Assembly (NCBI GenBank): GCA_902767195.1
Contig: CACXGS010000266.1
Span: 1-7,726, forward strand
Length of the DNA: 7,726 bases
Direction of reading: 5' to 3'
Source of the DNA: an uncultured Lachnospiraceae bacterium
Lineage (GTDB): Bacteria > Bacillota_A > Clostridia > Lachnospirales > Lachnospiraceae
The notes under the pieces are model-generated. The model saw nothing but the letters and a program-made list of their open reading frames with translations, was not told the DNA's origin and ran no database searches. Positions 1-6,131 of the stretch are shown here, in pieces. Both the position numbers and the translations under genes were made by a program. How positions within the stretch are numbered: the stretch's first letter is position 1; every line of letters begins with the position of its first letter.

Positions 1-255
1 GCCTTTGCGATATCTCAGCTGGAACGTTTTGGCAATGATCTGGGACTGGCCATGTCAAACTGGGCTACCATGACGGATCCGGAGATCTTTGTCATCGGCG
101 GCGGTGTTTCCAGAGCAGGGAAAGCCCTGACAGATGTTGTCGGAAAATATTACCGTAAATATGCTTTGCCCGGACAGAGAGATATTCCGATCGTCCTGGC
201 AACTCTTGGCAACGATGCAGGGATCTACGGCTGCGCACGTCTGGTAATTGGATAA
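1..255 (+). CDS. glcK: ROK-family glucokinase, C-terminal fragment (5' end outside window)
   Basis: The frame is open from base 1 and encodes the last 84 residues of a sugar kinase of the ROK family, ending at TAA. ROK glucokinases phosphorylate cytoplasmic glucose to glucose-6-phosphate with ATP. Visible family marks are the segment DPEIFVIGGGVSRAG, the glycine-rich C-terminal motif of bacterial glucokinases, and the closing LGNDAGIYGCARL, which is characteristic of the Firmicute glucokinase branch. The N-terminal phosphate loop and the zinc-binding cysteines lie upstream and cannot be checked. An internal ATG at 52 is not the real start, because the homologous sequence continues upstream of it. 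In related Clostridia this gene follows hprK and precedes murB, which fits the layout here. A terminator follows about 80 bases after the stop. The family call is firm; the substrate (glucose rather than another hexose) is inferred from the family. Confidence 0.9.
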   Translation, partial: AFAISQLERFGNDLGLAMSNWATMTDPEIFVIGGGVSRAGKALTDVVGKYYRKYALPGQRDIPIVLATLGNDAGIYGCARLVIG

Positions 256-335
256 TATTGGGAATAAAGCCCAAAAAAATAGCAAGAATTATAAACAAAA
301 ACACAGCAATTTAATAGATTTTTGTCATTTTATCT

Positions 336-365
336 AAAGGGAGCAATAAAGCTCCCTTTTATTTT
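336..365 (+). terminator. Rho-independent terminator after the glucokinase gene
   Basis: A perfect 9-bp stem (AAAGGGAGC at 336-344 pairing with GCTCCCTTT at 351-359) closes a 6-base AATAAA loop and runs into TTTTATTTT. It lies about 80 bases after the glucokinase stop and before the murB promoter candidate, so it should separate the two transcription units. Confidence 0.85.
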
Positions 366-379
366 GTAGAGTTTCGTTA

Positions 380-408
380 TTGTGGAAAAAATTTTTATAG
401 GTTATATT
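380..408 (+). promoter_or_regulatory. Candidate sigma-A promoter for murB-whiA-crh
   Basis: TTGTGG (380-385) and TATATT (403-408) are separated by 17 bases of very A/T-rich DNA, giving a good -10 match (5 of 6) but a weak -35. The position, after a terminator and about 60 bases before the murB start, is what favours it. Nearby TA-rich hexamers could serve instead, so the exact promoter is uncertain. Confidence 0.4.
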
Positions 409-472
409 GTATTAGGCAGTAATTGATTGTATCAGAAAATGATCATGATAAGAAAATGGATGGAGTAACGGC

Positions 473-1489
473 GTGAAGCAGTATTCAGAACAGGACAACA
501 GAGATTATCAGCTTGTTACGGACACAGAGAATAGGGACAGAGATGAAGACCATCAGAAGATGGTTGAGGAGCTGAACCGAATTCTGCAATCCGGAAAGCT
601 TCTGAAAGATGAGCCTATGAGTGCTCATACCACTTTCCATGTCGGTGGCCCGGCTGCCTTGTTTGCCGAGCTGGCAGACAGGGAGGAGATCAGAGACCTG
701 ATCCGGTGTGCCAGACGGTATGATTACCCCTTCTTTGTAACTGGCAACGGCAGTAATCTTCTGGTTTCTGACCGGGGATATGATGGGTTGATCCTTCATC
801 TTGGCAAGTCCTTTGAGAAGATTTCCCTGACGGATGATGTGGTGACTGCTCAGGCTGGAGCATCCCTGGCACGACTGGCCAGAACTGCGTACGAGATGAG
901 CCTGACCGGCCTGGAATTTGCTGCCGGCATCCCCGGCTCTGTCGGAGGCGCAGTGGCTATGAATGCCGGCGCCTACGGTTCGGAGATGAAGGATGTGCTT
1001 GTGGACGCAGATGTTCTGACTCCGGAAGGAGACTTTCTGACGCTGACTTCGGATGAACTGGATCTTTCTTATCGTCACAGCTGTGTATTTGAGAGGGATT
1101 ATCTTGTTCTCTCCGCCCGCTTTAAGCTGAAGGAAGGAAAGAGCGAAGAGATCAGGAACCGCATGGATGAACTTGCCGATGCCCGCAGGAGCAAGCAGCC
1201 TCTCGAGTATCCCAGCGCAGGCAGTACTTTTAAGAGGCCTGAGGGATATTTTGCAGGGAAGCTGATTCAGGATGCCGGTTTGAAGGGATATACGGTTGGT
1301 GGAGCCCAGGTTTCCATAAAGCACAGTGGCTTTGTGATCAACTGCGGAGGAGCAACCGCATCGGATATTCTGACCCTGATCGGAGATGTCCGCCGAAGGG
1401 TGAAGGAGACATTCGGAGTGGTTATGACACCCGAGGTGCGTTTCGTCGGTTTCGATGAGGAGGAGCTTAAGAATGTCGTTTTCTTCTGA
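473..1489 (+). CDS. murB: UDP-N-acetylmuramate dehydrogenase (UDP-N-acetylenolpyruvoylglucosamine reductase) MurB
   Basis: MurB is a cytoplasmic FAD enzyme that uses NADPH to reduce UDP-GlcNAc-enolpyruvate to UDP-MurNAc, the second committed step of peptidoglycan precursor synthesis. The 338-residue product shows HTTFHVGGPA (52-61), the FAD-binding GNGSNLLVSD (91-100), and GIPGSVGGAVAMNAGAYG (152-169). It also has SYRHS (199-203), the type IIb region YPSAGSTFKRPEGYFAGK (246-263) with the proton-donor Ser251, and the C-terminal PEVRFVG (320-326) with the conserved active-site Glu321. The chosen start is GTG at 473, preceded at 7 bases by GGAG. This gives a charged N-terminal extension of about 29 residues before the usual MurB beginning. 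An ATG at residue 30 fits the family length better but has no clear ribosome binding site. The C-terminal 13 residues run past the usual end and overlap whiA by 17 bases, so the two genes are almost certainly co-transcribed. Confidence 0.95.
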   Translation: MKQYSEQDNRDYQLVTDTENRDRDEDHQKMVEELNRILQSGKLLKDEPMSAHTTFHVGGPAALFAELADREEIRDLIRCARRYDYPFFVTGNGSNLLVSDRGYDGLILHLGKSFEKISLTDDVVTAQAGASLARLARTAYEMSLTGLEFAAGIPGSVGGAVAMNAGAYGSEMKDVLVDADVLTPEGDFLTLTSDELDLSYRHSCVFERDYLVLSARFKLKEGKSEEIRNRMDELADARRSKQPLEYPSAGSTFKRPEGYFAGKLIQDAGLKGYTVGGAQVSIKHSGFVINCGGATASDILTLIGDVRRRVKETFGVVMTPEVRFVGFDEEELKNVVFF

Positions 1490-2432
1490 TGTGAAGGAAG
1501 AGCTGTCTCGGATTGAGAACCACGAAAAGCATTGCCGGATCGCAGAGTTGTCTGCTATTATCAGTCTCTGCGGACGAATTCGGATACCTTCAACGGGAAC
1601 ACCCTCCCTGGTCCTGCACACGGAAAATGTATCGGTAGCCCGAAGGTTCTATGTGCTGATCAAAACGACTTTCGACATACAGCCGGAGGTTGTCGCACGA
1701 AAGCATGAGTATTTGAAGAAGAATCGATTCTATATGATATCGATTCGGGATAACAGAGTGCTGAATATTCTGAAGATGACCCGGCTGATCAATAATCTGG
1801 GTCAAATGGAAGAAGAGTTTCGTGTGAGGGATAATCCCGTACTTCAGAATACCTGCTGCCGCAGGGCCTTTCTTCGCGGCGCTTTTCTCTCAGCGGGATC
1901 CATCACGGATCCGGAAAAGAACTATCATTTTGAGGTGGTTTGCGTGGAAGAGGAAAAGGCTGTGCAGATTCAGGAAGTATTCCGCTATTTCGGACTGGAT
2001 GCCAGAGTGGTGAGCAGAAAGAAGTATTACGTTGTGTACATGAAGGAAGGTTCCATGATTGCTGATGCCCTCAACGTCATGGAAGCACATGTATCCTTGA
2101 TGCGTTTTGAAAATATTCGCATCCTGAAGGACGTGCGGAATTCTGTGAACCGGAGGGTGAATTGTGAGGCAGCGAATATAAGCAAGACAGTATCTGCCGC
2201 AAAAAAACAAATTGAAGATATTGAATATATTAAAAAGACGGTTGGGTTGGACTGCCTGAGCCCGTCTCTTCGAGACGTAGCCTGGGCCAGATTGGAGGAA
2301 CCCAACATTTCCCTGAAAGAGCTGGGGAGCAGACTGAATAAGCCGGTGGGGAAGTCCGGAGTGAATCACCGCCTGCGTAAATTAAGTCAGATTGCACAGA
2401 ATATAAGGGAGACCGGTAAGGTTTTATCCTGA
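1473..2432 (+). CDS. whiA: Probable sporulation/cell-division DNA-binding protein WhiA
   Basis: This is a WhiA-family DNA-binding protein of 319 residues, a normal length. WhiA is a sporulation regulator in Streptomyces and affects division and chromosome segregation in Bacillus; its precise role in Clostridia is less clear. The N-terminal part (about 1-120) and a degenerate LAGLIDADG homing-endonuclease-like segment (about 132-205, with FLRGAFLSAGSI at 133-144) are followed by the conserved NRRVNCEAANISKT (226-239). The C-terminal helix-turn-helix spans about 279-306, with SLKELGSRLNKPVGKSGVNH as its hallmark. The start MSFSSDVKEEL at 1473 is chosen because it matches family N-termini and has GGAGGAGC just upstream. 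An in-frame ATG at 1455 would add six residues and sits on top of that ribosome binding site. The gene overlaps the end of murB by 17 bases, leaving no room for the rapZ and yvcK genes that often lie here, and is followed by an HPr-like gene as in B. subtilis. Confidence 0.95.
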   Translation: MSFSSDVKEELSRIENHEKHCRIAELSAIISLCGRIRIPSTGTPSLVLHTENVSVARRFYVLIKTTFDIQPEVVARKHEYLKKNRFYMISIRDNRVLNILKMTRLINNLGQMEEEFRVRDNPVLQNTCCRRAFLRGAFLSAGSITDPEKNYHFEVVCVEEEKAVQIQEVFRYFGLDARVVSRKKYYVVYMKEGSMIADALNVMEAHVSLMRFENIRILKDVRNSVNRRVNCEAANISKTVSAAKKQIEDIEYIKKTVGLDCLSPSLRDVAWARLEEPNISLKELGSRLNKPVGKSGVNHRLRKLSQIAQNIRETGKVLS

Positions 2433-2475
2433 TGGGTAAAGACTTGGCGTTCCCTTTTCATTATGGAATTACTAC

Positions 2476-2481
2476 AGGAGG
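2476..2481 (+). promoter_or_regulatory. Ribosome binding site that fixes the HPr-like start
   Basis: A consensus AGGAGG lies 5 bases before the ATG at 2487. It lies downstream of an in-frame ATG at 2463, so the longer reading is unlikely. The 2487 start also puts Asp at position 15 and Ser at position 46, exactly the HPr numbering. Confidence 0.85.
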
Positions 2482-2486
2482 TTACT

Positions 2487-2744
2487 ATGGTATCGAGAGC
2501 AATGGAGATTAAGATTCCGACAGGACTGGATCCGAGCACAATCGCACTGTTTATTCAGATTGCAAGTCAGTATGAGAGCCGGGTATATGTTGAGGTGGAT
2601 AATAAGAGAGTGAATGCAAAGAGCCTGATGGGCATGATGACTCTCGGAGTCCCTCAGGGAGAAGAAGTCATGGTGATTGCAGATGGAATGGATGAGAGCC
2701 AGGCCATATCACATATTAACCAATATCTTTCGAATGAATCATAA
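2487..2744 (+). CDS. crh: HPr-family protein lacking His15, Crh-like (catabolite repression HPr)
   Basis: An 85-residue protein with the HPr fold pattern from end to end. HPr normally carries phosphate on His15 from enzyme I to sugar permeases. Here the active-site loop, usually GLHARPA, reads GLDPSTIA (13-20), so His15 is Asp and Arg17 is Ser. PTS phosphotransfer is therefore not expected. The second regulatory site is intact: VNAKSLMGMM (42-51) contains Ser46, the residue phosphorylated by HPr kinase/phosphatase, in its normal hydrophobic surround. This is the pattern of B. subtilis Crh (Gln15, Ser46), which when Ser-phosphorylated is a co-effector of CcpA. B. subtilis crh also lies right after whiA, so synteny supports the call. 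It follows whiA by 54 bases and ends at a strong terminator. The Crh role is inferred from these residues and position; other HPr-like proteins with a non-His residue 15 exist in Clostridia. Confidence 0.85.
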   Translation: MVSRAMEIKIPTGLDPSTIALFIQIASQYESRVYVEVDNKRVNAKSLMGMMTLGVPQGEEVMVIADGMDESQAISHINQYLSNES

Positions 2745-2761
2745 TGAGTGAATAGAATAGT

Positions 2762-2803
2762 AATTCCCACTTTATACATAGCATATAAAGTGGGAATTTT
2801 TTA
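2762..2803. terminator. Strong, probably bidirectional terminator between convergent genes
   Basis: A perfect 15-bp stem (2762-2776 with 2784-2798, central GGGAA/TTCCC) closes the 7-base loop CATAGCA. On the plus strand it is followed by a run of Ts (up to 2802), so it ends the murB-whiA-crh unit. On the minus strand it begins just after the stop codon of the convergent membrane-protein gene, with a less pure T-rich tail. The plus-strand T run contains that gene's stop codon (TAA on the minus strand at 2801-2803). Confidence 0.9.
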
Positions 2804-3652
2804 TTTGATATAACGATCCAGGACGTCCTCAGGGATATCAATGCCGTAAAATCCACTGATCAGATTCCTGTCATAGTCTTTGACTCGCCAGTCTGTTATT
2901 TTATACCCGTCGAAGCCGTAGGTAATGGTTCCGACGGTTTTCTTTTTCTTTACTTTATCTTTGGAGTTCTCGTAGTATTCTTTCAGAACATCTGTCCAGT
3001 TGAGTTCCTCGGTGTCTTCTGTGTCCTCCTCATCCTGATTGCCGAACAGCTTCTTTATCGAGCGGAAAATTTTCTGCCATATGGGAGAAGAAGGATCTTT
3101 CATTTCTGACTGCATTTCCTCATAGAGAGAGGAAGGCAGCTGGGCAAAATCGAGATTACGCACCTCCACAGTCACTATGCACTGATTCCAGGAGGGAGAC
3201 ACATCCGTGATTCGATATTGAGCATCCTCAATGATCCAGTCGATCAGGGGATCAATATCGACCTTATCTGCGTCTATCAGAGCTCCCAGCTCGCTTTCTC
3301 TGATCCGGTTCCGGATCTCCTCTTCCAGAGTGTTTCTGATATTCGGGTTCTTCTGAAGAGATTCGGGGAGGTAAGCCGGATCGATGTCCGAGAAATCCAG
3401 GGTTTTAGCATGCTCGAAAATAGTATCTGTAGCACGTCTGCACTCGACCTCCACCTTATGGATATAAATGTAATATCCGAGAGTCGACATGATCAGCAGC
3501 AGGATGATTACCACCGGGGCAATCAGAACGACTTTGGGAAAGCGTCGGGTTTGGCGGGAAATCATACGAAATGGTGTATTCCCGGAAGGTGTCGGCCCTT
3601 CGGAACATAATAAATTGTTATTTTTATATTCTTTATTATATTGTAAAGACAT
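2801..3652 (-). CDS. Single-pass membrane protein with large extracytoplasmic domain, unknown function
   Basis: I do not recognise this 283-residue protein. Its N-terminal part (1-40) is polar and contains a basic cluster just before the membrane (RQTRRFPK, 33-40). One strongly hydrophobic helix follows at about 41-64, so the positive-inside rule places the rest outside the cell. The outer part has a helical, charged region (about 70-145) and a strand-like stretch around 155-170. An acidic run with repeated EDT (207-216) is followed by a Lys-rich patch (231-238) and a C-terminal strand-rich part. The layout of a helix followed by a curved sheet could be an NTF2-like or DUF-type extracytoplasmic domain, but this is only a guess. 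The ATG at 3652 is preferred: an AAGGGGGT sequence lies 8 bases upstream, while a GTG at 3700 would add 16 residues without a ribosome binding site. It is transcribed alone from its own promoter and ends at the shared terminator. Confidence 0.8.
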   Translation of the reverse strand: MSLQYNKEYKNNNLLCSEGPTPSGNTPFRMISRQTRRFPKVVLIAPVVIILLLIMSTLGYYIYIHKVEVECRRATDTIFEHAKTLDFSDIDPAYLPESLQKNPNIRNTLEEEIRNRIRESELGALIDADKVDIDPLIDWIIEDAQYRITDVSPSWNQCIVTVEVRNLDFAQLPSSLYEEMQSEMKDPSSPIWQKIFRSIKKLFGNQDEEDTEDTEELNWTDVLKEYYENSKDKVKKKKTVGTITYGFDGYKITDWRVKDYDRNLISGFYGIDIPEDVLDRYIK

Positions 3653-3660
3653 CTTAGCCC

Positions 3661-3668
3661 ACCCCCTT
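3661..3668 (-). promoter_or_regulatory. Ribosome binding site supporting the 3652 start
   Basis: On the minus strand AAGGGGGT lies 8 bases upstream of ATG 3652. It is one base off the AAGGAGGT consensus and is the only purine-rich site near either possible start. Confidence 0.6.
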
Positions 3669-3732
3669 GCAGATTCGATCTTCCATGAATGTGCAGGCAC
3701 ATCATGAACTATGACTTTCAGGCACTGATATC

Positions 3733-3761
3733 ATAGTATCTGACGTAAGAAGGAATGTCAA
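3733..3761 (-). promoter_or_regulatory. Sigma-A type promoter for the minus-strand membrane protein
   Basis: On the minus strand a perfect -35 TTGACA (3761-3756) is followed after exactly 17 bases by TACTAT (3738-3733), a 4 of 6 match to the -10. Transcription would begin near 3726, giving a leader of about 75 bases before ATG 3652. Confidence 0.65.
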
Positions 3762-3800
3762 GGGAAGCGGATTCTAACGGAATGACGCCGGAATCTGTTA

Positions 3801-3829
3801 TGGACAAACCGAGGGAAACCATGTAAACT
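3801..3829 (+). promoter_or_regulatory. Candidate promoter for the AI-2E-family permease
   Basis: TGGACA (3801-3806, 5 of 6) and TAAACT (3824-3829, 4 of 6) are 17 bases apart and lie about 35 bases before the permease start. The site is back-to-back with the minus-strand promoter, with about 40 bases between their -35 boxes. The -10 is weak, so the call is tentative. Confidence 0.4.
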
Positions 3830-3864
3830 GATTCTGTGATAACATCAACGAAGGAGGTTTTTGT

Positions 3865-5076
3865 ATGGATCAGAAGAAACCGAATGTTCAGGTGAAGGAA
3901 GCCTTTCAGAGAGGGCTTACAGAATTGCTGATTCTGATCAGTGCGATCCTGTTTTTCTTTGTAATATATAAGTTTAATGCCATTTATAATCTGGTGAAGA
4001 GTATCGTGTCGACTCTTATGCCGGTGATTGTCGGCCTTGCACTGGCCTATCTTCTGAATCCGGTGATGACATTTTTTGAGGAATTCATTGTGAAGAACAT
4101 GGATGCCCGGATCAATGATAAGAAGAAGCTGGCGAGTCTGGCCAGGATTGTTGGAATTATACTAAGCTTTTTACTCCTGGGCTTTTTTATTTATCTGCTG
4201 GGAGCATTGGTATTTCCCAAGATTCAGGAAAATATCAATAACCTGGTCAAACAGGTCCCGATCCAGTGGCCGAAGTTTATGGCCTGGCTGGAGGACCTGA
4301 TGAAGAACAGTGAAGGTGCAAGGAACCTTATCGACAGGCTGGCAGAAGAGGGCACGAAATTCCTGACGAACTGGATGAAAAGCGATATGCTGACTCAGGC
4401 AAAAGTGCTGCTGACGGGAGTTGTGGGTGTCTTTCATGCCATCCTGAATATCTTTGTGGGTATTATTGTTGCATTCTACGTACTGATGAGCAAGGAGACC
4501 TTCAAGAGACAGCTGAAGAAGGTTATCTATGCATTTTTCAGCGATGATGCCGCAGCTATGACCATCAGGATCCTGAAAAAGAGTGACAAGATATTCGGAG
4601 GATTTATCTCCGGAAAGATTGTTGATTCCTTGATTATCGGTTTCCTCTGTTTTATCGGGCTTTTGATTCTGGGCATGCCTTATGCCGTCCTGGTCAGTGT
4701 AATTGTGGGGGTTACCAACATCGTTCCGTTTTTCGGACCTTATATCGGCGCTGTGCCTTCTTTCTTCCTGATTTTGCTGGACAGCCCGATGAAAGGACTG
4801 ATTTTCCTTGTTTTTATCCTGCTCCTGCAGCAGTTTGACGGAAACATTCTGGGACCGAAGATTCTGGGAGACTCCACCGGACTTTCCCCTTTCTGGGTCG
4901 TCTTTTCCATCCTGCTCTTTGGAGGGCTGTTCGGAGTCGTAGGTATGGTAATCGGTGTGCCCACCTTTGGAGTAATATATTATCTGATTACCTCATATAT
5001 CAACTACCGGCTGAGAAAGAAAGGAAAGCTGGGAACGGAAGATTTTCCTGTTGCAGAATCTAAAGGGGAAGTGTGA
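3865..5076 (+). CDS. AI-2E family transporter (YdbI/YhhQ/PerM-type multi-pass permease)
   Basis: A 403-residue integral membrane protein of the AI-2E transporter family (formerly UPF0118), close to the family's usual 350-400 residues. Hydrophobic segments lie at about 20-42, 48-68, 93-117, 184-208, 252-271, 274-300, 310-322 and 342-377, with a large hydrophilic loop at about 118-180. Family marks include GGFISGKIVDS (245-255), GVTNIVPFFGPYIGAVPS (282-299), and QQFDGNILGPKILGDSTGLS (322-341). A glycine-rich run, FGGLFGVVGMVIGVPTFGV (352-370), follows. The start ATG has AAGGAGG 7 bases upstream. Characterised members export AI-2 (E. coli TqsA) or act as Na+/H+ antiporters; substrate cannot be read from sequence, and the family name should not be taken as proof of quorum signalling. 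It appears to be a single-gene unit, with a promoter for the next gene right after its stop. No clear terminator is visible after it. Confidence 0.92.
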   Translation: MDQKKPNVQVKEAFQRGLTELLILISAILFFFVIYKFNAIYNLVKSIVSTLMPVIVGLALAYLLNPVMTFFEEFIVKNMDARINDKKKLASLARIVGIILSFLLLGFFIYLLGALVFPKIQENINNLVKQVPIQWPKFMAWLEDLMKNSEGARNLIDRLAEEGTKFLTNWMKSDMLTQAKVLLTGVVGVFHAILNIFVGIIVAFYVLMSKETFKRQLKKVIYAFFSDDAAAMTIRILKKSDKIFGGFISGKIVDSLIIGFLCFIGLLILGMPYAVLVSVIVGVTNIVPFFGPYIGAVPSFFLILLDSPMKGLIFLVFILLLQQFDGNILGPKILGDSTGLSPFWVVFSILLFGGLFGVVGMVIGVPTFGVIYYLITSYINYRLRKKGKLGTEDFPVAESKGEV

Positions 5077-5082
5077 GATTTG

Positions 5083-5111
5083 TTGACTTTCTCCCCCTGA
5101 AAATCTATAAT
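5083..5111 (+). promoter_or_regulatory. Near-consensus sigma-A promoter for the phosphatase/GlgB-like unit
   Basis: TTGACT (5083-5088, 5 of 6) and a perfect TATAAT (5106-5111) are separated by exactly 17 bases, beginning only 6 bases after the permease stop. This is the best promoter in the window. Transcription should start near 5118, giving a leader of about 75 bases before the phosphatase ATG. Confidence 0.85.
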
Positions 5112-5127
5112 TAAATAGGTGTAGTTT

Positions 5128-5144
5128 ATGTTCTGCCTGAACAT
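5128..5144. repeat. Short inverted repeat just downstream of the promoter (possible operator)
   Basis: ATGTTC (5128-5133) and GAACAT (5139-5144) form a perfect 6-bp dyad around a 5-base spacer TGCCT. It starts about 10 bases after the predicted transcription start, a typical place for a repressor to bind. It could also fold as a small hairpin in the leader. There is no T run, so it is not a terminator. A 6-bp dyad can occur by chance. Confidence 0.4.
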
Positions 5145-5181
5145 TTCAAATAAGAATAGCGAGTGATTTTTGACATAACAC

Positions 5182-5187
5182 AGGAGG
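5182..5187 (+). promoter_or_regulatory. Ribosome binding site that fixes the phosphatase start
   Basis: AGGAGG lies 5 bases before ATG 5193. It falls inside a longer reading that would start at GTG 5163, which has no ribosome binding site of its own. Confidence 0.85.
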
Positions 5188-5192
5188 ATGCT

Positions 5193-6080
5193 ATGGTTTG
5201 CTGTTGTGGAAATGAATTGAATTTTGAAGGGATTAAAAATATCAGAGATTTAGGCGGAATCCGTACGGCGGACGGACATACTGTGCGAAGAGGTATGCTT
5301 TTTCGGAGCTCTCAGCTTTGCGATGCGACGCCGGAGGATATACGCAGGCTGAAAGAAGATTATCAGGTGAAGCTGGTGATCGATCTTCGTTCCAGAATGG
5401 AAAGAGAAAAGATGCCCAATACCTGTCTGCAGGGTATTCCGGAGATATGGAACCCTCTGTATTCCGAGGATATCAAGAAGCCGGAGATTTTCCGTCTGGA
5501 CTCATCCGATGTTCTCATGAACCGGCTGAAAGCTCTGTTTGCTCTTCACGCTGATGAGAGCGTGGCGGCAGCGGAAGCGGAGAAGGAGATTCGGGACATG
5601 CTGGCTGACAGAGAGATTGATCCGGATTATTATATGGGAAGGCTCTATCAGAAGTTCGTGAATAATCAGGTAGTACAGAAGCAGGTCAAACAGTTTTTCT
5701 CCATGCTGATTAATCAGAGAGGCGGAGCCATCCTCTATCACTGCGCAGCAGGTAAGGACCGGGTCGGAATTCTTTCGGCACTGCTTCTTTATGCCCTGGG
5801 CGTGTCCAGGGAGAAGATTGTTGAAGATTACATGGAAGGTGCCCAGTCCTCAGAGGACGCAGTGGCATTTCTCCTTGAGAGAATTTTCCCCGATACCATG
5901 CCGGATTATAAGGTTTACCGTGCTATGGCAGAAGTGTTCTTCAATACAAAGACCTGCTATATTGAGGCCTTTTTCGATGCTGTGGAGAGAGACTATGTCA
6001 GCATTGAGAATTATATGCAGAAGGCGCTGGAGGTGCGGGTGGATAACATTGTTCGCCTGAAAACACTGTACCTTGAGTAA
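5193..6080 (+). CDS. Tyrosine-protein phosphatase, Y_phosphatase3 / MptpB-like family
   Basis: A 295-residue Cys-based phosphatase. The catalytic P-loop is HCAAGKDR (183-190): nucleophile Cys184 and phosphate-binding Arg190 fit the HCX5R pattern. The Lys-Asp-Arg ending is typical of the bacterial MptpB/LipA branch (Pfam Y_phosphatase3), which acts on phosphotyrosine and often on phosphoinositides or other small phosphate esters. Other family marks are NIRDLGG (16-22) near the N-terminus, FRSSQL (37-42), and VIDLRS (62-67), whose Asp is expected to be the general acid. A helical insertion at about 105-145 is rich in Ala, Glu and Lys. There is no signal peptide or membrane segment, so it should be cytoplasmic. 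The N-terminus MVCCCG is unusually Cys-rich. The start is set by AGGAGG 5 bases upstream. It has its own strong promoter and is followed after 51 bases by a GlgB-like gene, so a glucan or sugar-phosphate substrate is possible, but this is inference. The true substrate is unknown. Confidence 0.88.
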   Translation: MVCCCGNELNFEGIKNIRDLGGIRTADGHTVRRGMLFRSSQLCDATPEDIRRLKEDYQVKLVIDLRSRMEREKMPNTCLQGIPEIWNPLYSEDIKKPEIFRLDSSDVLMNRLKALFALHADESVAAAEAEKEIRDMLADREIDPDYYMGRLYQKFVNNQVVQKQVKQFFSMLINQRGGAILYHCAAGKDRVGILSALLLYALGVSREKIVEDYMEGAQSSEDAVAFLLERIFPDTMPDYKVYRAMAEVFFNTKTCYIEAFFDAVERDYVSIENYMQKALEVRVDNIVRLKTLYLE

Positions 6081-6131
6081 TAATATCTAACTTTATCGAT
6101 TTGAAGTGTGTGGTTGTAGGGAGAACGGCTT

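Noticed and set aside
456..476. Six-codon leader peptide (MDGVTA) overlapping the murB GTG start
   Set aside because: It has no ribosome binding site of its own, its first bases overlap the murB ribosome binding site, and a frame this short is expected by chance.
1455..1472. Upstream ATG at 1455 as the whiA start
   Set aside because: It would place the start codon on top of the GGAGGAGC ribosome binding site and add six residues not typical of WhiA, whose N-terminus usually begins as MSFSSDVKEEL does.
485..1621. Long open frame on the minus strand (378 codons) opposite murB
   Set aside because: It lies opposite murB and the start of whiA, both firmly identified, and its translation has no recognisable domain. 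It is a shadow of the plus-strand codons.
5063..5100. Possible terminator after the permease gene (AGGGGAAGT against ACTTTCTCCCCCT)
   Set aside because: The pairing needs bulges, the loop is long, no T run follows, and the region is occupied by a near-consensus promoter.
5128..5144. LexA/SOS box reading of the dyad
   Set aside because: The Gram-positive LexA box is GAAC-N4-GTTC; here the half-sites are in the opposite order with a 5-base spacer.
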